From assembly GCA_018971385.1 (NCBI GenBank), contig JAGXAY010000008.1:1-44336 (forward strand): 44,336 nt of DNA, read 5' to 3'. Within the stretch, counting starts at the first letter, position 1. The number at the start of each line of letters is the position of its first letter. The notes under the pieces are model-generated. The model ran no database searches. It saw only the letters and a list, made by a program, of their open reading frames with translations, and was not told the origin of the DNA. Position numbers and translations under genes: made by a program. Below, one piece after another: positions 31,960 through 40,815 of this stretch. The DNA is from Acidobacteriota bacterium (GTDB taxonomy: Bacteria > Actinomycetota > Acidimicrobiia > Acidimicrobiales > RAAP-2).

Positions 31960-33009
31960 TCAACGAAGTAGAGCCGTCGCCGTGGCCAGCGTGACGACTC
32001 CCGTCACCACGCCGAGGATGGTGAGTCTCCCGAGCGTAGGGCGAACACCGTGCGCCGTCGCCACTCGCCACCAGAGTAGGGAGGACAGCGCCCCGGTAAC
32101 GAAGAGATTCGGCCCGAGGTCCAGTCCGATAATCGCCGCGAGCGGATGGGCTACGTGGTGGCCCGCGATGAGGGAAGCGGCGGGGAGGTTGTTAAGTAGC
32201 ACACTGCCCAGGGCGGTAGCGACGACGGTGTGAACGAGGGACGCGTGGTCGAGCCAGTGCCCGGGGGCACTCCACACTCGTCCCAACCACCCCACGCCGA
32301 CGGCGAGTCCGAAGAGCGGCCCGAGGAGCACGGGATTGGCTACCGCCCACAGTTGTCGCCATTCCGGGGAAGTGTGTCGCCGAATCGAGTCCACGACCTC
32401 CACGATGAGTCCGAGGAGAAGCACCACTAGGGCGGGCTGGGGGACTCCCACCACTGCGACAATCGCGCCGAGTACACCGAACACGCCAGGGCTCCAGCGA
32501 AGTGTTAATCGCTCCTCTGGCGTCTGAATATCTCCACGTCCCAGGTAGCGCCCCCGCCAAGCGAGAGCGATGACGACGGTCACGGTGATGGACGCCACCC
32601 AGGGGAGAGCGAGCGCCCGCGTCAACGAACTCCCCGAGATGCCTTCCGGGGAGGCGACGAGGAGGTTGGTGAGATTCGATCCCAGCAGCAAGGTGGAGGC
32701 CGCGTTGGCCATCATGGCACTGGTGTAGGCGAAGAGAACGACATCACTTCCTCGCCGTCGAGCCGTCTCGATTGCTACGGGCGTCATAAACACGACGGCC
32801 GTGTCCAGGTTGAGCGTGGCGCAAACCAGCGCGGATAACACCATGACCATCACAAAGACCACGACATCCGGGCCACGTACCAGTGCGCATCGTTCACCAA
32901 TCCACGCGAAGACCCCCTCCCGAGCCGCCGCGTGCCCAATTAACAAGAGGCCCACCACGAGAACAAATGGGGGCCAGGTGTGCGCTAGCGAGTCGAGGAA
33001 GGCCGTCAC
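31960..33009 (-). CDS. ArsB/NhaD-type (ion transporter superfamily) permease
   Basis: 349 aa with about 10 TM helices. Family-like segments are LNLDTAVVFMTPVAIETARRRG, the NAASTLLLGSNLTNLL re-entrant loop, and in the second half LLNNLPAASLIAGHH and LGPNLFVTGALSSLLWW. Two inverted repeats each carrying an N-(L/P)-T/P loop are characteristic of ArsB, CitM and NhaD transporters. The substrate (arsenite, sodium, citrate or another anion) cannot be told, and no arsR or arsenate reductase gene is nearby. GTG 33009 is 6 nt after TAGGCT. Confidence 0.85.
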   Translation of the reverse strand: MTAFLDSLAHTWPPFVLVVGLLLIGHAAAREGVFAWIGERCALVRGPDVVVFVMVMVLSALVCATLNLDTAVVFMTPVAIETARRRGSDVVLFAYTSAMMANAASTLLLGSNLTNLLVASPEGISGSSLTRALALPWVASITVTVVIALAWRGRYLGRGDIQTPEERLTLRWSPGVFGVLGAIVAVVGVPQPALVVLLLGLIVEVVDSIRRHTSPEWRQLWAVANPVLLGPLFGLAVGVGWLGRVWSAPGHWLDHASLVHTVVATALGSVLLNNLPAASLIAGHHVAHPLAAIIGLDLGPNLFVTGALSSLLWWRVATAHGVRPTLGRLTILGVVTGVVTLATATALLR

Positions 33010-33021
33010 CGCTCCAGCCTA
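33010..33021 (-). promoter_or_regulatory. Leaderless promoter of the permease gene
   Basis: Minus-strand TAGGCT (33021-33016), six bases, GTG 33009. It sits in the 23-bp gap after the phosphorylase stop. Confidence 0.5.
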
Positions 33022-33032
33022 CGGATGACCGA

Positions 33033-33812
33033 CTAGTGGGACGTTGAGGACGTGCGGAGCCGAGAGGCTGCACGAATCGCCATGTCGAAGAGCGCACGAC
33101 GATGATGAAGAGCCTGGTCCCAGTGGCGCGAGTCCCACTCCTCGCCACTCAAGAGATCTCCGGCGTAGAGCAACTGAGCGAAGGTGAGGTCGTAGTACTT
33201 CGCCACCGCAATGAGGGCGGCCGACTCCATGTCCACCACCGAACACCCTTCCGAGATTCGCCGTTCCACTCGCCGCCGGGTTTCTCGAAAGAATCCGTCG
33301 GTCGTCCACGTTCGCCCGGTGATGAAATCCACACCTCGTTCCCTCAGAACGTCCTCCACCACCTGACGCGCCCGCTCATCAGCGTCAATGACCCGTCCCG
33401 GAGGGGCGTAGTGAAAACTCGTCCCCTCGTCTCGTACCGCCGAGTCCACGACGACCACGTGACCGAGATCGAGTTCGGCCCGCAGGGCTCCCGCTCCTCC
33501 GCAGGCCACGATGGTTCGAACACCGAGTCCCCGCAGCTCCTCTAGGACTCCCGCCGCCAACGGTGCGCCCACCCCCGGGTGCACGACCGTCAACGGTCCG
33601 TCGGCCGTCGAGTACTCGTAGACCGGATTTCGGCCAATCTCCGAGCGAAGGGTGTAGATCTGGCGAAGGGCGCCCTCGAGGACCAGATCGGCCAAGAGAT
33701 CATTGAAAAAACAGAGAACCGCAGTGTCGGGTACTCGACGATCTCGATGAAGGCGTTCCGGAGAGATGATGCCCGGCTCATCGAGGTCGTTGTCAAAGAG
33801 GGCCGGGTCCAC
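33033..33812 (-). CDS. Nucleoside phosphorylase (uridine phosphorylase-like)
   Basis: 259 aa of the PNP/UDP family 1 fold: phosphorolysis of nucleosides to base and ribose-1-phosphate. Visible elements are VVHPGVGAPLAAGVLEEL (phosphate loop region), RTIVACGGAGALRAELDLGHVVVVDSAVRDEGTSFHY (split at GGAGAL and RDEGTS) and the ribose-binding VVDMESAALIAVAKYY. The DMES motif is typical of uridine phosphorylases. Base preference is not provable. GTG 33812 follows TAGGGT by 6 nt. Confidence 0.9.
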   Translation of the reverse strand: MDPALFDNDLDEPGIISPERLHRDRRVPDTAVLCFFNDLLADLVLEGALRQIYTLRSEIGRNPVYEYSTADGPLTVVHPGVGAPLAAGVLEELRGLGVRTIVACGGAGALRAELDLGHVVVVDSAVRDEGTSFHYAPPGRVIDADERARQVVEDVLRERGVDFITGRTWTTDGFFRETRRRVERRISEGCSVVDMESAALIAVAKYYDLTFAQLLYAGDLLSGEEWDSRHWDQALHHRRALFDMAIRAASRLRTSSTSH

Positions 33813-33824
33813 TGCCTCACCCTA
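33813..33824 (-). promoter_or_regulatory. Leaderless promoter of the nucleoside phosphorylase gene
   Basis: Minus-strand TAGGGT (33824-33819), GAGGCA, GTG 33812. It diverges from the SDR gene. Confidence 0.5.
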
Positions 33825-33869
33825 CGCCCCGAACGCGGTGGCCCGCCGACGTGGCAAACTGCCCACATC

Positions 33870-34775
33870 GTGATTCCCACCTACCCCCTCGAGGGGCGCC
33901 GAGTTCTCATCACCGGTGCGACCTCCGGTCTCGGACGACAGCTCGCGCGATGGGCCGTTGCGGGGCGATCCCACGTCATCATCGCGGGCCGCTCCCCCGA
34001 ACGACTCGAGCTGACGCGCCAGGAACTGGACCGTGATTTCCCTCACTCACCCACCGAGACTCTCCTTCTCGATCTCGCCTCCTTCGAGAACGTCCGCGGC
34101 GCGGTGAGCGAAGCCCACGACCGGTGGGCCTCGCTCGACGTCCTCGTGAACAACGCCGGAGTCATGGCCATCGACCCCGGACTCGGGCCCGACGGTCACG
34201 ATCTCACCATGACGGTGAATCACCTTTCTCCCACCTTGTTCTCCGTCGGACTCCTCGACCTTCTCGAACGGGGCCGTTCTCCTCGCGTCACCTTCACGTC
34301 GAGTGTGATGCACTGGCTCAGTCGTTCTCGGCCCGGGCTACTGGGGGAGCCCCCCTCACCACCACGCCGGTGGGTCGCCTACGCCCGTTCGAAGGAAGCG
34401 AATCTGACGACGTCTCTTGAACTGAGCCGACGAGCGCGCGACTCCCACTCGCCCGTTGCTTTCCTCTGTGCCCACCCCGGAGTCGCGAGTACCCACCTCG
34501 GCCAGGAGGGCCACGGAGTGTCCAACTGGTTCATGCGCGCGATGGCCCCTCGTTTACTTCCCTCGGTTGAACAGGGCTGTCGCTCCCTCGCCGATGCCGC
34601 CTTCACCGACGAGTACCCCGCGGGTAGCTACGTCGGCCCCCGCGCGGTTCTCGTCGGCCCGAGTCACCTCGCCCGGCCGTCGTCGCTCGCCCGCGATCCC
34701 CGACACGCTCGAGAGACTCTCGATCGCACTCTCGCTCTCGTGGGAACTCAGCTCGTCTTCGGCTCGACTACGTAG
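33870..34775 (+). CDS. Short-chain dehydrogenase/reductase (retinol-dehydrogenase-like)
   Basis: About 301 aa. Cofactor motif TGATSGLG near residue 15, the NADP-type basic AGRSPERLE, NNAGVM, catalytic Ser in TFTSSVMHW, and YxxxK as AYARSK. The C-terminal half fits the WWOX/retinol dehydrogenase branch (FLCAHPGVASTHLG). Substrate unknown. The open frame begins at 33579, but its first 97 codons lie antisense to the phosphorylase gene, so GTG 33870 is taken. No Shine-Dalgarno or good -10 is seen there, and the exact start is uncertain. The 3' end overlaps the convergent hydrolase by 8 bp. Confidence 0.87.
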   Translation: MIPTYPLEGRRVLITGATSGLGRQLARWAVAGRSHVIIAGRSPERLELTRQELDRDFPHSPTETLLLDLASFENVRGAVSEAHDRWASLDVLVNNAGVMAIDPGLGPDGHDLTMTVNHLSPTLFSVGLLDLLERGRSPRVTFTSSVMHWLSRSRPGLLGEPPSPPRRWVAYARSKEANLTTSLELSRRARDSHSPVAFLCAHPGVASTHLGQEGHGVSNWFMRAMAPRLLPSVEQGCRSLADAAFTDEYPAGSYVGPRAVLVGPSHLARPSSLARDPRHARETLDRTLALVGTQLVFGSTT

Positions 34776-35655
34776 ACAAGAAGGAGCGAAGGGCCTCACC
34801 CAGTTCGTCGTGACGGCGGGTGATGAGGCTGACGTGACCTTCGGCGGGGAACCGGCGAATCACCGCATCGGGAATCTGCTCCCCTAACCAGAGTCCGTGT
34901 GAAGACGGCACCATCCGGTCGGCGTCTCCGAACCACACCTGGACCGGTCGGTCGATAGAGGAAGGGGAGAATCCCCACTCACCCACGAAGGCGTAGTCGT
35001 CGTCAATCATCCCCCGACCCGACATCGCGAAGGCGTCTCGAAACGACGTCGCCAGTATCTCGGCGGTGTCCTCGTCCTCCAGGGCTCGAATATCGGGCTC
35101 ATCCACCAATCCCCCGAGAGACGCCGCCACCTCCGGACCTCGCACCTCGCGCATCGCCATCGCCATCTCCTCGAGACTCGCCTCGAAGTCCGCTCCGCCC
35201 CGACGGGCGGCATCGAATTCGGCAATGTTTTCTGGCCCCATGCCGGCGCTCCAGTCAATATCGGCGTCGAAGGGGGCCACGCCCGCCAGACTGATGGCTC
35301 CCTGACAGGCCGGATCCAGAGCGGCGCACGCCAACGCGTGAGGGCCACCCCCCGACCAGCCGACCGAGAGATAGTCACCAATTCCGAGATGCTCGCGCAG
35401 GGCCGCAATATCCTCCACTACCGAACTCACCCGACGACCCGGACGAGGTGTGGAGCGACCGTAACCCGCTCGAGAGTACGCCATCAATTCCAGTCCGCAC
35501 TCGCGCGCGAGCGAGGCTAAGAGACGGGCGGAGGAGAGGGCACCAGGAGTACCGTGATGAAAGATCACCGCGGGGCCGCCGGGCGTGCCGTATCGCTGAA
35601 CGTCGAGAACTCGGCCGTCCGGCAGAGTCACGAGTTCTGGCTCCTTATCTGTCAC
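34768..35655 (-). CDS. Alpha/beta-fold hydrolase
   Basis: 295 aa. Oxyanion-site HHGTPG, nucleophile elbow GWSGGG (Ser), the late acid DADRMVPSSHG and the catalytic His in AEGHVSL. It belongs to the epoxide-hydrolase/haloalkane-dehalogenase-like superfamily; substrate unknown. GTG 35655 is fixed by a strong AAGGAGG 5 nt upstream; the open frame further up is inside alkB in another frame. It overlaps the alkB stop by 11 bp, so it is probably the last gene of a decarboxylase-alkB-hydrolase operon. Confidence 0.88.
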   Translation of the reverse strand: MTDKEPELVTLPDGRVLDVQRYGTPGGPAVIFHHGTPGALSSARLLASLARECGLELMAYSRAGYGRSTPRPGRRVSSVVEDIAALREHLGIGDYLSVGWSGGGPHALACAALDPACQGAISLAGVAPFDADIDWSAGMGPENIAEFDAARRGGADFEASLEEMAMAMREVRGPEVAASLGGLVDEPDIRALEDEDTAEILATSFRDAFAMSGRGMIDDDYAFVGEWGFSPSSIDRPVQVWFGDADRMVPSSHGLWLGEQIPDAVIRRFPAEGHVSLITRRHDELGEALRSFLST

Positions 35656-36244
35656 GGGGCCCTCCTTGGTGGGCGATGGAGTGGTCAATCCACCGAAACG
35701 TGAGGTTAATGCGCGGGTCCCGGACGCGCGTCGACTTCGGGACGCTGTGGAGCCAGTCACGCTGGGAGTTACCCCACATCACCAGGAGATCTCCATCCGC
35801 GAGGCTCACCTTCCACCTCATCGTCGTCTCGTCGCGCCGGCGAAACGCCATCGTTCTCGTGACTCCGAGAGAGAGCGAGGCAATCACGGGTTCAGGTCCG
35901 AGCTCCGCTTCGTCATCCGCGTGCCACCCGTTGGAGTCTCGACCGTCCCGGTAGAAGTTCAACAGCACCGAGTTATACGACGCCGACGACGCTTCACTGA
36001 CCCGATCTCGCCACTCGGCGAGCACGGGGGTCCAGGGCAGAGGGTCTAGGCGAAGTCGGGAGTAACTGTAGTGAGCACCCGGATCTCCGTAGAGGGCGGT
36101 CAGGCGAGGCACGGGGTGCGTACGACCGAAGAGGGTAATGGTGTCCTCACGCCACGGCGTCGTCGTCTCGATCTCTCCCCACGCGGCGCGCGTCTCGTCG
36201 AACGAGAGAAATCGAGGAAAGAGGGTGTGGTCCGGGACGTCCAC
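35645..36244 (-). CDS. AlkB-like 2-oxoglutarate/Fe(II) dioxygenase
   Basis: 199 aa, the size of AlkB. It has NSVLLNFYRDGRDSNGWHADDEAELG with the Fe-binding HxD, ASLSLGVTRTMAFRRR, the distal His in WLHSVPKSTRVRDPRINLTFR and the paired 2-oxoglutarate-binding arginines. The PRLTALYGD and YSYS segments match the nucleotide-recognition lid of AlkB/ALKBH2-3 proteins, so oxidative demethylation of alkylated DNA or RNA is the expected activity. GTG 36244 is the first start after the decarboxylase stop; an upstream start is not excluded. Operon with its neighbours by close packing. Confidence 0.9.
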   Translation of the reverse strand: MDVPDHTLFPRFLSFDETRAAWGEIETTTPWREDTITLFGRTHPVPRLTALYGDPGAHYSYSRLRLDPLPWTPVLAEWRDRVSEASSASYNSVLLNFYRDGRDSNGWHADDEAELGPEPVIASLSLGVTRTMAFRRRDETTMRWKVSLADGDLLVMWGNSQRDWLHSVPKSTRVRDPRINLTFRWIDHSIAHQGGPRDR

Positions 36245-36251
36245 TACCCAC

Positions 36252-37700
36252 TCAGCCGTGCAACGACGTACAGTCTCGACCCAGTTCCTCACTGACGTCG
36301 AGGAGCGCGAGGACGTCCTCTCTCGACGTTCGAAAGTTCGTAAAGCACGGTCGCAACCACACTTGCCCGTCGATGGTGGCGGGAGACACGTAGACCCGCC
36401 CATCCTTCTGTATTTCACGGCACAGGGTGCTCGTGTGTTCATCCACGTCACGACACTCAGGGAGAGCGAGTCGGAAGGGCACGATGGAGAGTTGGGGACG
36501 AGACGCGAGCACCCTAACGTCGGGACGAGAACGGGCTTCGTCGTAGAGCATCTCGGCGAGGGCGCAGTTGGTGTTAATGGCGTCGCGTAGCGTCGCGGCT
36601 CCGTGGACGGCGAACGCCATCCACATTTTGAGGGCCCGTAGGGGTCGGGAGTATTCGAGTGTGATATCCACCGCGTTGTAGTGCTCACCTTCGTGGGGCA
36701 TGTACGCCTCGTCGTGGGAGAAGGTTCGAGCCAAATCTCCCACGTCCTTGACGAGAACGGCGCTGCAGGCCTTGGGAACAAACATCCACTTATGACAGTC
36801 CACGGTGACCGAGTCAGCGTCCTCTAATCCGCGGAACAGATGGCGCCGCTCTGACACCGCCGCGGCGGGCAGACCGTAGGCCCCGTCCACGTGGAGCCAC
36901 AGACCCGACTCCCGGGCGACATCGGCGAGCGCGTCCAAGGGATCGACCGCACCCGTCAGCGTCGTGCCGGCGGTGGCCACGATGGCGACCGGAGTAAAAC
37001 CGTCTGCACGGTCCTGAGCGATTGCCATCCGCGCCACGTCGGGCCGAATCCGGCGCTCGGAGTCGATATCAATCCCCCGTACCGAGTCCGCACCGATTCC
37101 AAGAATCTCCGCAGCGCGAGTGATGGAGTAATGGGCCTCTCGTGAGCAGTAGAGCGTGGGTCGCGCTCCGCCCAATCCCCGACTCCGCGATCCCGGGAGG
37201 GCTCGCTCGCGGGCACTCGCGAGGGCCGTGATATTGGATAGCGTTCCCCCGCTCGTGAAGGTTCCGGTACGTGCGGGGAAGCCGAGGAAGTCGGCGAGCC
37301 ACGTCACGGCCTGCCACTCCAGGTCCGTCGCCGCACGAGCGTCTACGGCCAAGTTCGTGTCGTACGTGGCGGCGAGAAGGTCGGCCATCGCCCCCACGGC
37401 GAGCCCGCTCGAACCAATAAAGGCGAAGTAGCGCGGGCGCGATTGAGCGAGCGATGCGTCCAGTATCTCGGCCGCCTGATCGAGAACCCGCGTGACGCTG
37501 GTCCCGTTTTCCGGCAAGGGACTCTCGAGAAGAAGGCGCAGGTCGGGTGAGATCTCGGTCTCGTGTTCTCGGGCGTGATCAAACTCGTTCCACGCACTGA
37601 GCACGCGACCGGTCACGTGACGCAAGGCGTCATCTCGCGAGCCCGCGAGGGATAGCTCGTTCGTGGCCGCGAGTCCCGACGAAGGGTTTTCAGGTGACAT
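36252..37700 (-). CDS. PLP-dependent group II decarboxylase (second paralogue)
   Basis: 482 aa. The PLP-stacking His is in CSREAHYSITRA (H190), the phosphate loop is TSGGTLSNITAL, VDGAYGLPAA follows, and the Schiff-base lysine is in VDCHKWMFVPK (K304). It is longer than the paralogue at 19759 and closer to the aromatic-amino-acid/diaminobutyrate decarboxylase layout (SRPRYFAFIGSSG near residue 90). The substrate is not predictable. ATG 37700 has AGGGGG about 6 nt upstream. It lies 10 bp after a DinB-like gene on the same strand and ahead of alkB. Confidence 0.92.
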   Translation of the reverse strand: MSPENPSSGLAATNELSLAGSRDDALRHVTGRVLSAWNEFDHAREHETEISPDLRLLLESPLPENGTSVTRVLDQAAEILDASLAQSRPRYFAFIGSSGLAVGAMADLLAATYDTNLAVDARAATDLEWQAVTWLADFLGFPARTGTFTSGGTLSNITALASARERALPGSRSRGLGGARPTLYCSREAHYSITRAAEILGIGADSVRGIDIDSERRIRPDVARMAIAQDRADGFTPVAIVATAGTTLTGAVDPLDALADVARESGLWLHVDGAYGLPAAAVSERRHLFRGLEDADSVTVDCHKWMFVPKACSAVLVKDVGDLARTFSHDEAYMPHEGEHYNAVDITLEYSRPLRALKMWMAFAVHGAATLRDAINTNCALAEMLYDEARSRPDVRVLASRPQLSIVPFRLALPECRDVDEHTSTLCREIQKDGRVYVSPATIDGQVWLRPCFTNFRTSREDVLALLDVSEELGRDCTSLHG

Positions 37701-37710
37701 CGTGAACCCC

Positions 37711-38220
37711 CTAGGTAGCAGACAGGATTCCGCGGATATCGACCACGTGATGGAGGGCATCGTGGGCGGTCATGACGAGAACATCGATGGGCTCGAGCTG
37801 TCCCGCCTCGGGATGGTCCAGCACCGTCTGTTCGTCAAAAGCTCGGCGAATCTCGACTGACCACTGGCGAACCCCCTCATCCAAACTCCACAGAGCGGCG
37901 GACAGAGGAATCGCGGGATAGTTACGAGCTCGGGCGAGATCATCCTGATCGTAGGGACCAATGAGGCGGGACGGTCCCCGTCGGGCACCCACGAGTCGCT
38001 CGGCCCAAATACGGAGATTGTCGGCCACGTGACTGACGTACTCCGTCACGGACCACGCCAGGCCGTCGCGTCGTTCGTCGCCTCGGGCGGAGACGAGAAG
38101 ATCCCCGAGCTGTCCCGGCATGTTCTCCACGGCAGCCACAATGGTTTCTCGAGAAGCGAACCAGTCAAAGCCACACTCCCGGCAGGGAGAACCGTACGTC
38201 GTGGGACCGGCGGAGTTCAT
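37711..38220 (-). CDS. DinB-like four-helix protein with CxxCGF N-terminus
   Basis: 169 aa. The DinB/YfiT metal-binding helices are recognisable: the N-terminal CRECGFDW, the middle WSVTEYVSHVADNLRIW with its His, and C-terminal MTAHDALHHVVDI supplying the final histidines. Members include mycothiol-dependent enzymes and stress-induced proteins; activity here is unknown. ATG 38220 is 5 nt after TACACT. A paralogue with the same CxxCGF opening is at 39920-40465. It precedes the decarboxylase-alkB-hydrolase series. Confidence 0.85.
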   Translation of the reverse strand: MNSAGPTTYGSPCRECGFDWFASRETIVAAVENMPGQLGDLLVSARGDERRDGLAWSVTEYVSHVADNLRIWAERLVGARRGPSRLIGPYDQDDLARARNYPAIPLSAALWSLDEGVRQWSVEIRRAFDEQTVLDHPEAGQLEPIDVLVMTAHDALHHVVDIRGILSAT

Positions 38221-38231
38221 GCCTCAGTGTA
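38221..38231 (-). promoter_or_regulatory. Leaderless-type promoter of the first DinB-like gene
   Basis: Minus-strand TACACT (38231-38226) is 5 nt before ATG 38220. Confidence 0.4.
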
Positions 38232-38395
38232 CCGAGAAAATGACCAAATTCCTCAGGGGCGATATCGTCAGATCGAATGGCGTTGCAGTCATGTCGCCCC
38301 CGCTCGGCGAACAGTGGCCGTCGCGGAGGGTTTCCGTATTTCTGGTTGTACTGCTCAAAGAGTTCGGTAAGTTGAGTCCGGACGAAGGAGGGCGC

Positions 38396-39784
38396 GTGCG
38401 CGTACGGAGTTCACTGAGAGCGGTGGGTTCACTCACCTTGATAATCGGCAGTGCTCTACTGGCATCCCCCGACTCCAGCGCTACCACCACGGTGACACAC
38501 TCACCTCTCCCCGCCCACGCCATTCAACACATTGTGGTTATTGATTTTGAAAACGAGTCCGAAAGTTCGCTCTTCGGGGCGTCGTCAGGTGCCACGTACC
38601 TCACCCACGTCCTCGAGCCCCAGGGCACCCTTCTCACGAACTACTTCGGCATTGGACACGCCAGTGCGGATAACTATCTCGCACAAATCTCTGGGCAAGC
38701 GCCCAACGTAACGTCCAGTAACGACTGCATCGTCAATCTGTCGACCTATCAAGGAACATTCAACAACATCCGACCAGGAACCTGGGCGGCGAATCAGACG
38801 CGCTATCCCGGGCAGATTGCTGGCCTCGGTTGCGTGTACCCCTCGTCGGTACTGACCATTGGGAACCAACTCGATCGGCTGCCACATCCACATGTTCGAT
38901 TCACGTGGCGCGAGTACGCAGAAGATATGGGCAATAGTCCTCAGCGAGATGGTGGTGTCGCCGATCCCCTCGGAGGCACTGACTGCGCCCATCCCGTGCA
39001 GACCAACGGTCAGGCGCTCGACAATACGAACAGTGCGACCTCGAACGACCAGTACGTCGACCGGCATAACCCGTTCATCTATTTTCACAGCGTCATCGAC
39101 AACACAAAGTACTGCGCGGTTCACGTCGTTCCGTTGGGACACGTCATCAAAAAGTCGTCGTCGTACGTTCCTGTCGGCCATTTAGTGAACGACTTTTCTT
39201 CCCTCGTGACGACACCAGAGTTCTCGTTCATCTCCCCCAATGTGTGCAACGACGGACACGATTCCCCATGCGTCGGGACTGACTCACGGGGATTGTCACA
39301 AGGGGGAACATCCGCCATCAACGACTGGCTGATGACCTGGATGCCCGTCATCCTCAAGTCCCCCGCGTACCGCAATGGGTCAATGATGGTTGTCATCACA
39401 TCGGACGAAGGTGCGTCGAATGATCTCTCCGCGGGTGACGGGGAACGCTCGGGGCCGAGCAATCCGAGCCCCGGGTCTAGTTTCGCTCAGGTCTTCAAGA
39501 GTGCTTCGTCCGCCATGGTCGCCGTCAACCCTCGCGCCATTCCCCTCTCCACCGGCGGTGGACGGGTGGGAGCCCTCCTCCTCGCCCCCCGCTGGATCCG
39601 CGGCGGTGTCGTCAATTCGGCGGGTTCGTACAACCACTACTCAGCCCTACGCACATTCGAAGATTTACTCGGTATTCATTCTGGTGGAGCCGATGGCCAG
39701 GGGCACCTAGGGTACGCGGCGGTGTCGCACGATTTTGCCGCCTCGATATTCTCGCGGCAGCCTCTGCACACGGGTTCCTCGTAA
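38396..39784 (+). CDS. Secreted SapM/AcpA-like phosphoesterase
   Basis: 462 aa. GTG 38396 is set by AAGGAGG 4 nt upstream; it opens a signal peptide (VGSLTLIIGSALLASPDSSA). The mature protein begins HIVVIDFENESESSLFG and LTNYFGIGHASADNYLAQISG, the N-terminal metal-site pattern of the phosphoesterase family (PF04185) that includes mycobacterial SapM and AcpA acid phosphatases. The second metal site region is MVVITSDEGAS, and a late HYSALRTFEDLLGI helix closes the fold as in these enzymes. Expected role: extracellular release of phosphate from phospholipids or nucleotides. It diverges from the DinB-like gene and the upstream open frame is not coding. Confidence 0.88.
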   Translation: MRVRSSLRAVGSLTLIIGSALLASPDSSATTTVTHSPLPAHAIQHIVVIDFENESESSLFGASSGATYLTHVLEPQGTLLTNYFGIGHASADNYLAQISGQAPNVTSSNDCIVNLSTYQGTFNNIRPGTWAANQTRYPGQIAGLGCVYPSSVLTIGNQLDRLPHPHVRFTWREYAEDMGNSPQRDGGVADPLGGTDCAHPVQTNGQALDNTNSATSNDQYVDRHNPFIYFHSVIDNTKYCAVHVVPLGHVIKKSSSYVPVGHLVNDFSSLVTTPEFSFISPNVCNDGHDSPCVGTDSRGLSQGGTSAINDWLMTWMPVILKSPAYRNGSMMVVITSDEGASNDLSAGDGERSGPSNPSPGSSFAQVFKSASSAMVAVNPRAIPLSTGGGRVGALLLAPRWIRGGVVNSAGSYNHYSALRTFEDLLGIHSGGADGQGHLGYAAVSHDFAASIFSRQPLHTGSS

Positions 39785-39919
39785 CCTCCCACCGTTTCCG
39801 TCCTCGCCAGAGTCACGCCACCCCCGGAGAATCGAAAGATTTCACGGATTGCGTGGAAGATATCCTCCCTGTCGACACTGGAGCCTGATCGCCCCATCAG
39901 AGACTCAGTCTCGATCACC

Positions 39920-40465
39920 CTACGAACCCGTTACCACCAACCGTGGGTCCCCTCCCACGTCCCAGAGGTGGTGAACGGGGTCGTGCGCAAAATACAGCGC
40001 GATGGTTCGAACGGTGAACTGGCTTCCGTTAGAGCGAAGACCGCGGTGCCCCCAGAGATCTCCGTGAACTTTACGAAACTGCTCGGCCAACCCACGGGCG
40101 GCCTCCTCCAATTCGTTAGCCACGACGAGAGGGTCTTGGCGGTCGTAACGCAAGGCAACGGCGGTCGCGTCTTGATCCCAGTTAGCGAATTGGGCCCCGT
40201 CAGTCGTAATCATCGCTTCGAGGCGAGTGGCGAACAGTCGAAAAACGTCACGCACGTGACAGGCGTACTCTAGGGGCGACCAGGTCGAGGGCGTTGGACG
40301 GAGAGTCACCTCGTCACCCAGCAACACGTTGCGCCACTCTTCGGACATTCGGTCAATCATGCTCGGCATGGCGGTGACATCCACCTCGCCAGGATTAAAA
40401 CCGCATTGGGGACAGGGACGATCAACTACCCACGTCCAGTCTTTATCGTCCGGCTGAATCGTCAC
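39920..40465 (-). CDS. DinB-like four-helix protein with CxxCGF N-terminus (second paralogue)
   Basis: 181 aa. It opens with RPCPQCGFNPGEV, then STWSPLEYACHVRDVFRLF and the C-terminal YFAHDPVHHLWDVGG, the three metal-ligand regions of the DinB/YfiT family. It shares the CxxCGF start and general layout with the protein at 37711, so the pair are probably old duplicates. GTG 40465 is used; GATTGT 7 nt upstream may be its -10. Function unknown. Confidence 0.85.
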   Translation of the reverse strand: MTIQPDDKDWTWVVDRPCPQCGFNPGEVDVTAMPSMIDRMSEEWRNVLLGDEVTLRPTPSTWSPLEYACHVRDVFRLFATRLEAMITTDGAQFANWDQDATAVALRYDRQDPLVVANELEEAARGLAEQFRKVHGDLWGHRGLRSNGSQFTVRTIALYFAHDPVHHLWDVGGDPRLVVTGS

Positions 40466-40815
40466 CCTCTACACAATCCCACAGATCAGCCCCTGGAAGG
40501 TGACCCGGGATGACCGTATTCCCCATCGGAGACTCCCGGCAGAACACTCCACTTGCCCTGCGAGAATCGGATCCGGACGAACTTCGACGTTTTCCCAACA
40601 ACGAAAATCGATAGACGTTGGCCTACAGATTTTAGGCTGAAATGTATCGGGTTGACCGAAGTGAAGGCTTACTCTGGGGACCCGACTAGCGCCATCCGCG
40701 TGGAGGATCGCCCCAACGCGTGAACAGATCGACTAGTTGAGGGATTTCTCTCACCACCGGGCACGCGAATCATGAAAATCAACAGAGCGCTGCGAGGACC
40801 GATAATGATTGGTCC
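40466..40815. other. Gene-free stretch at the border of the low-GC region
   Basis: 350 bp with no frame I can support. It contains GCCTA-CAGATTT-TAGGC, a small inverted repeat (40621-40637), and the sequence AATCGATAGACGTTGG (about 40606-40621), which recurs in variant form near 42009 and 43253. GATAAT at 40801-40806 is a likely -10 for the next gene. From here to the right edge the sequence is visibly richer in A+T. Confidence 0.5.

Noticed and set aside
33579-33869. N-terminal extension of the SDR frame
   Set aside because: The stretch is mostly antisense to the nucleoside phosphorylase, and the SDR cofactor motif lies just after GTG 33870.
39676-39918. Minus-strand frame of 80 codons at the end of the SapM-like gene
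   Set aside because: Part looks protein-like (SSVDREDIFHAIREIF) but half is antisense to the phosphatase, and no promoter spacing or ribosome site supports a start.
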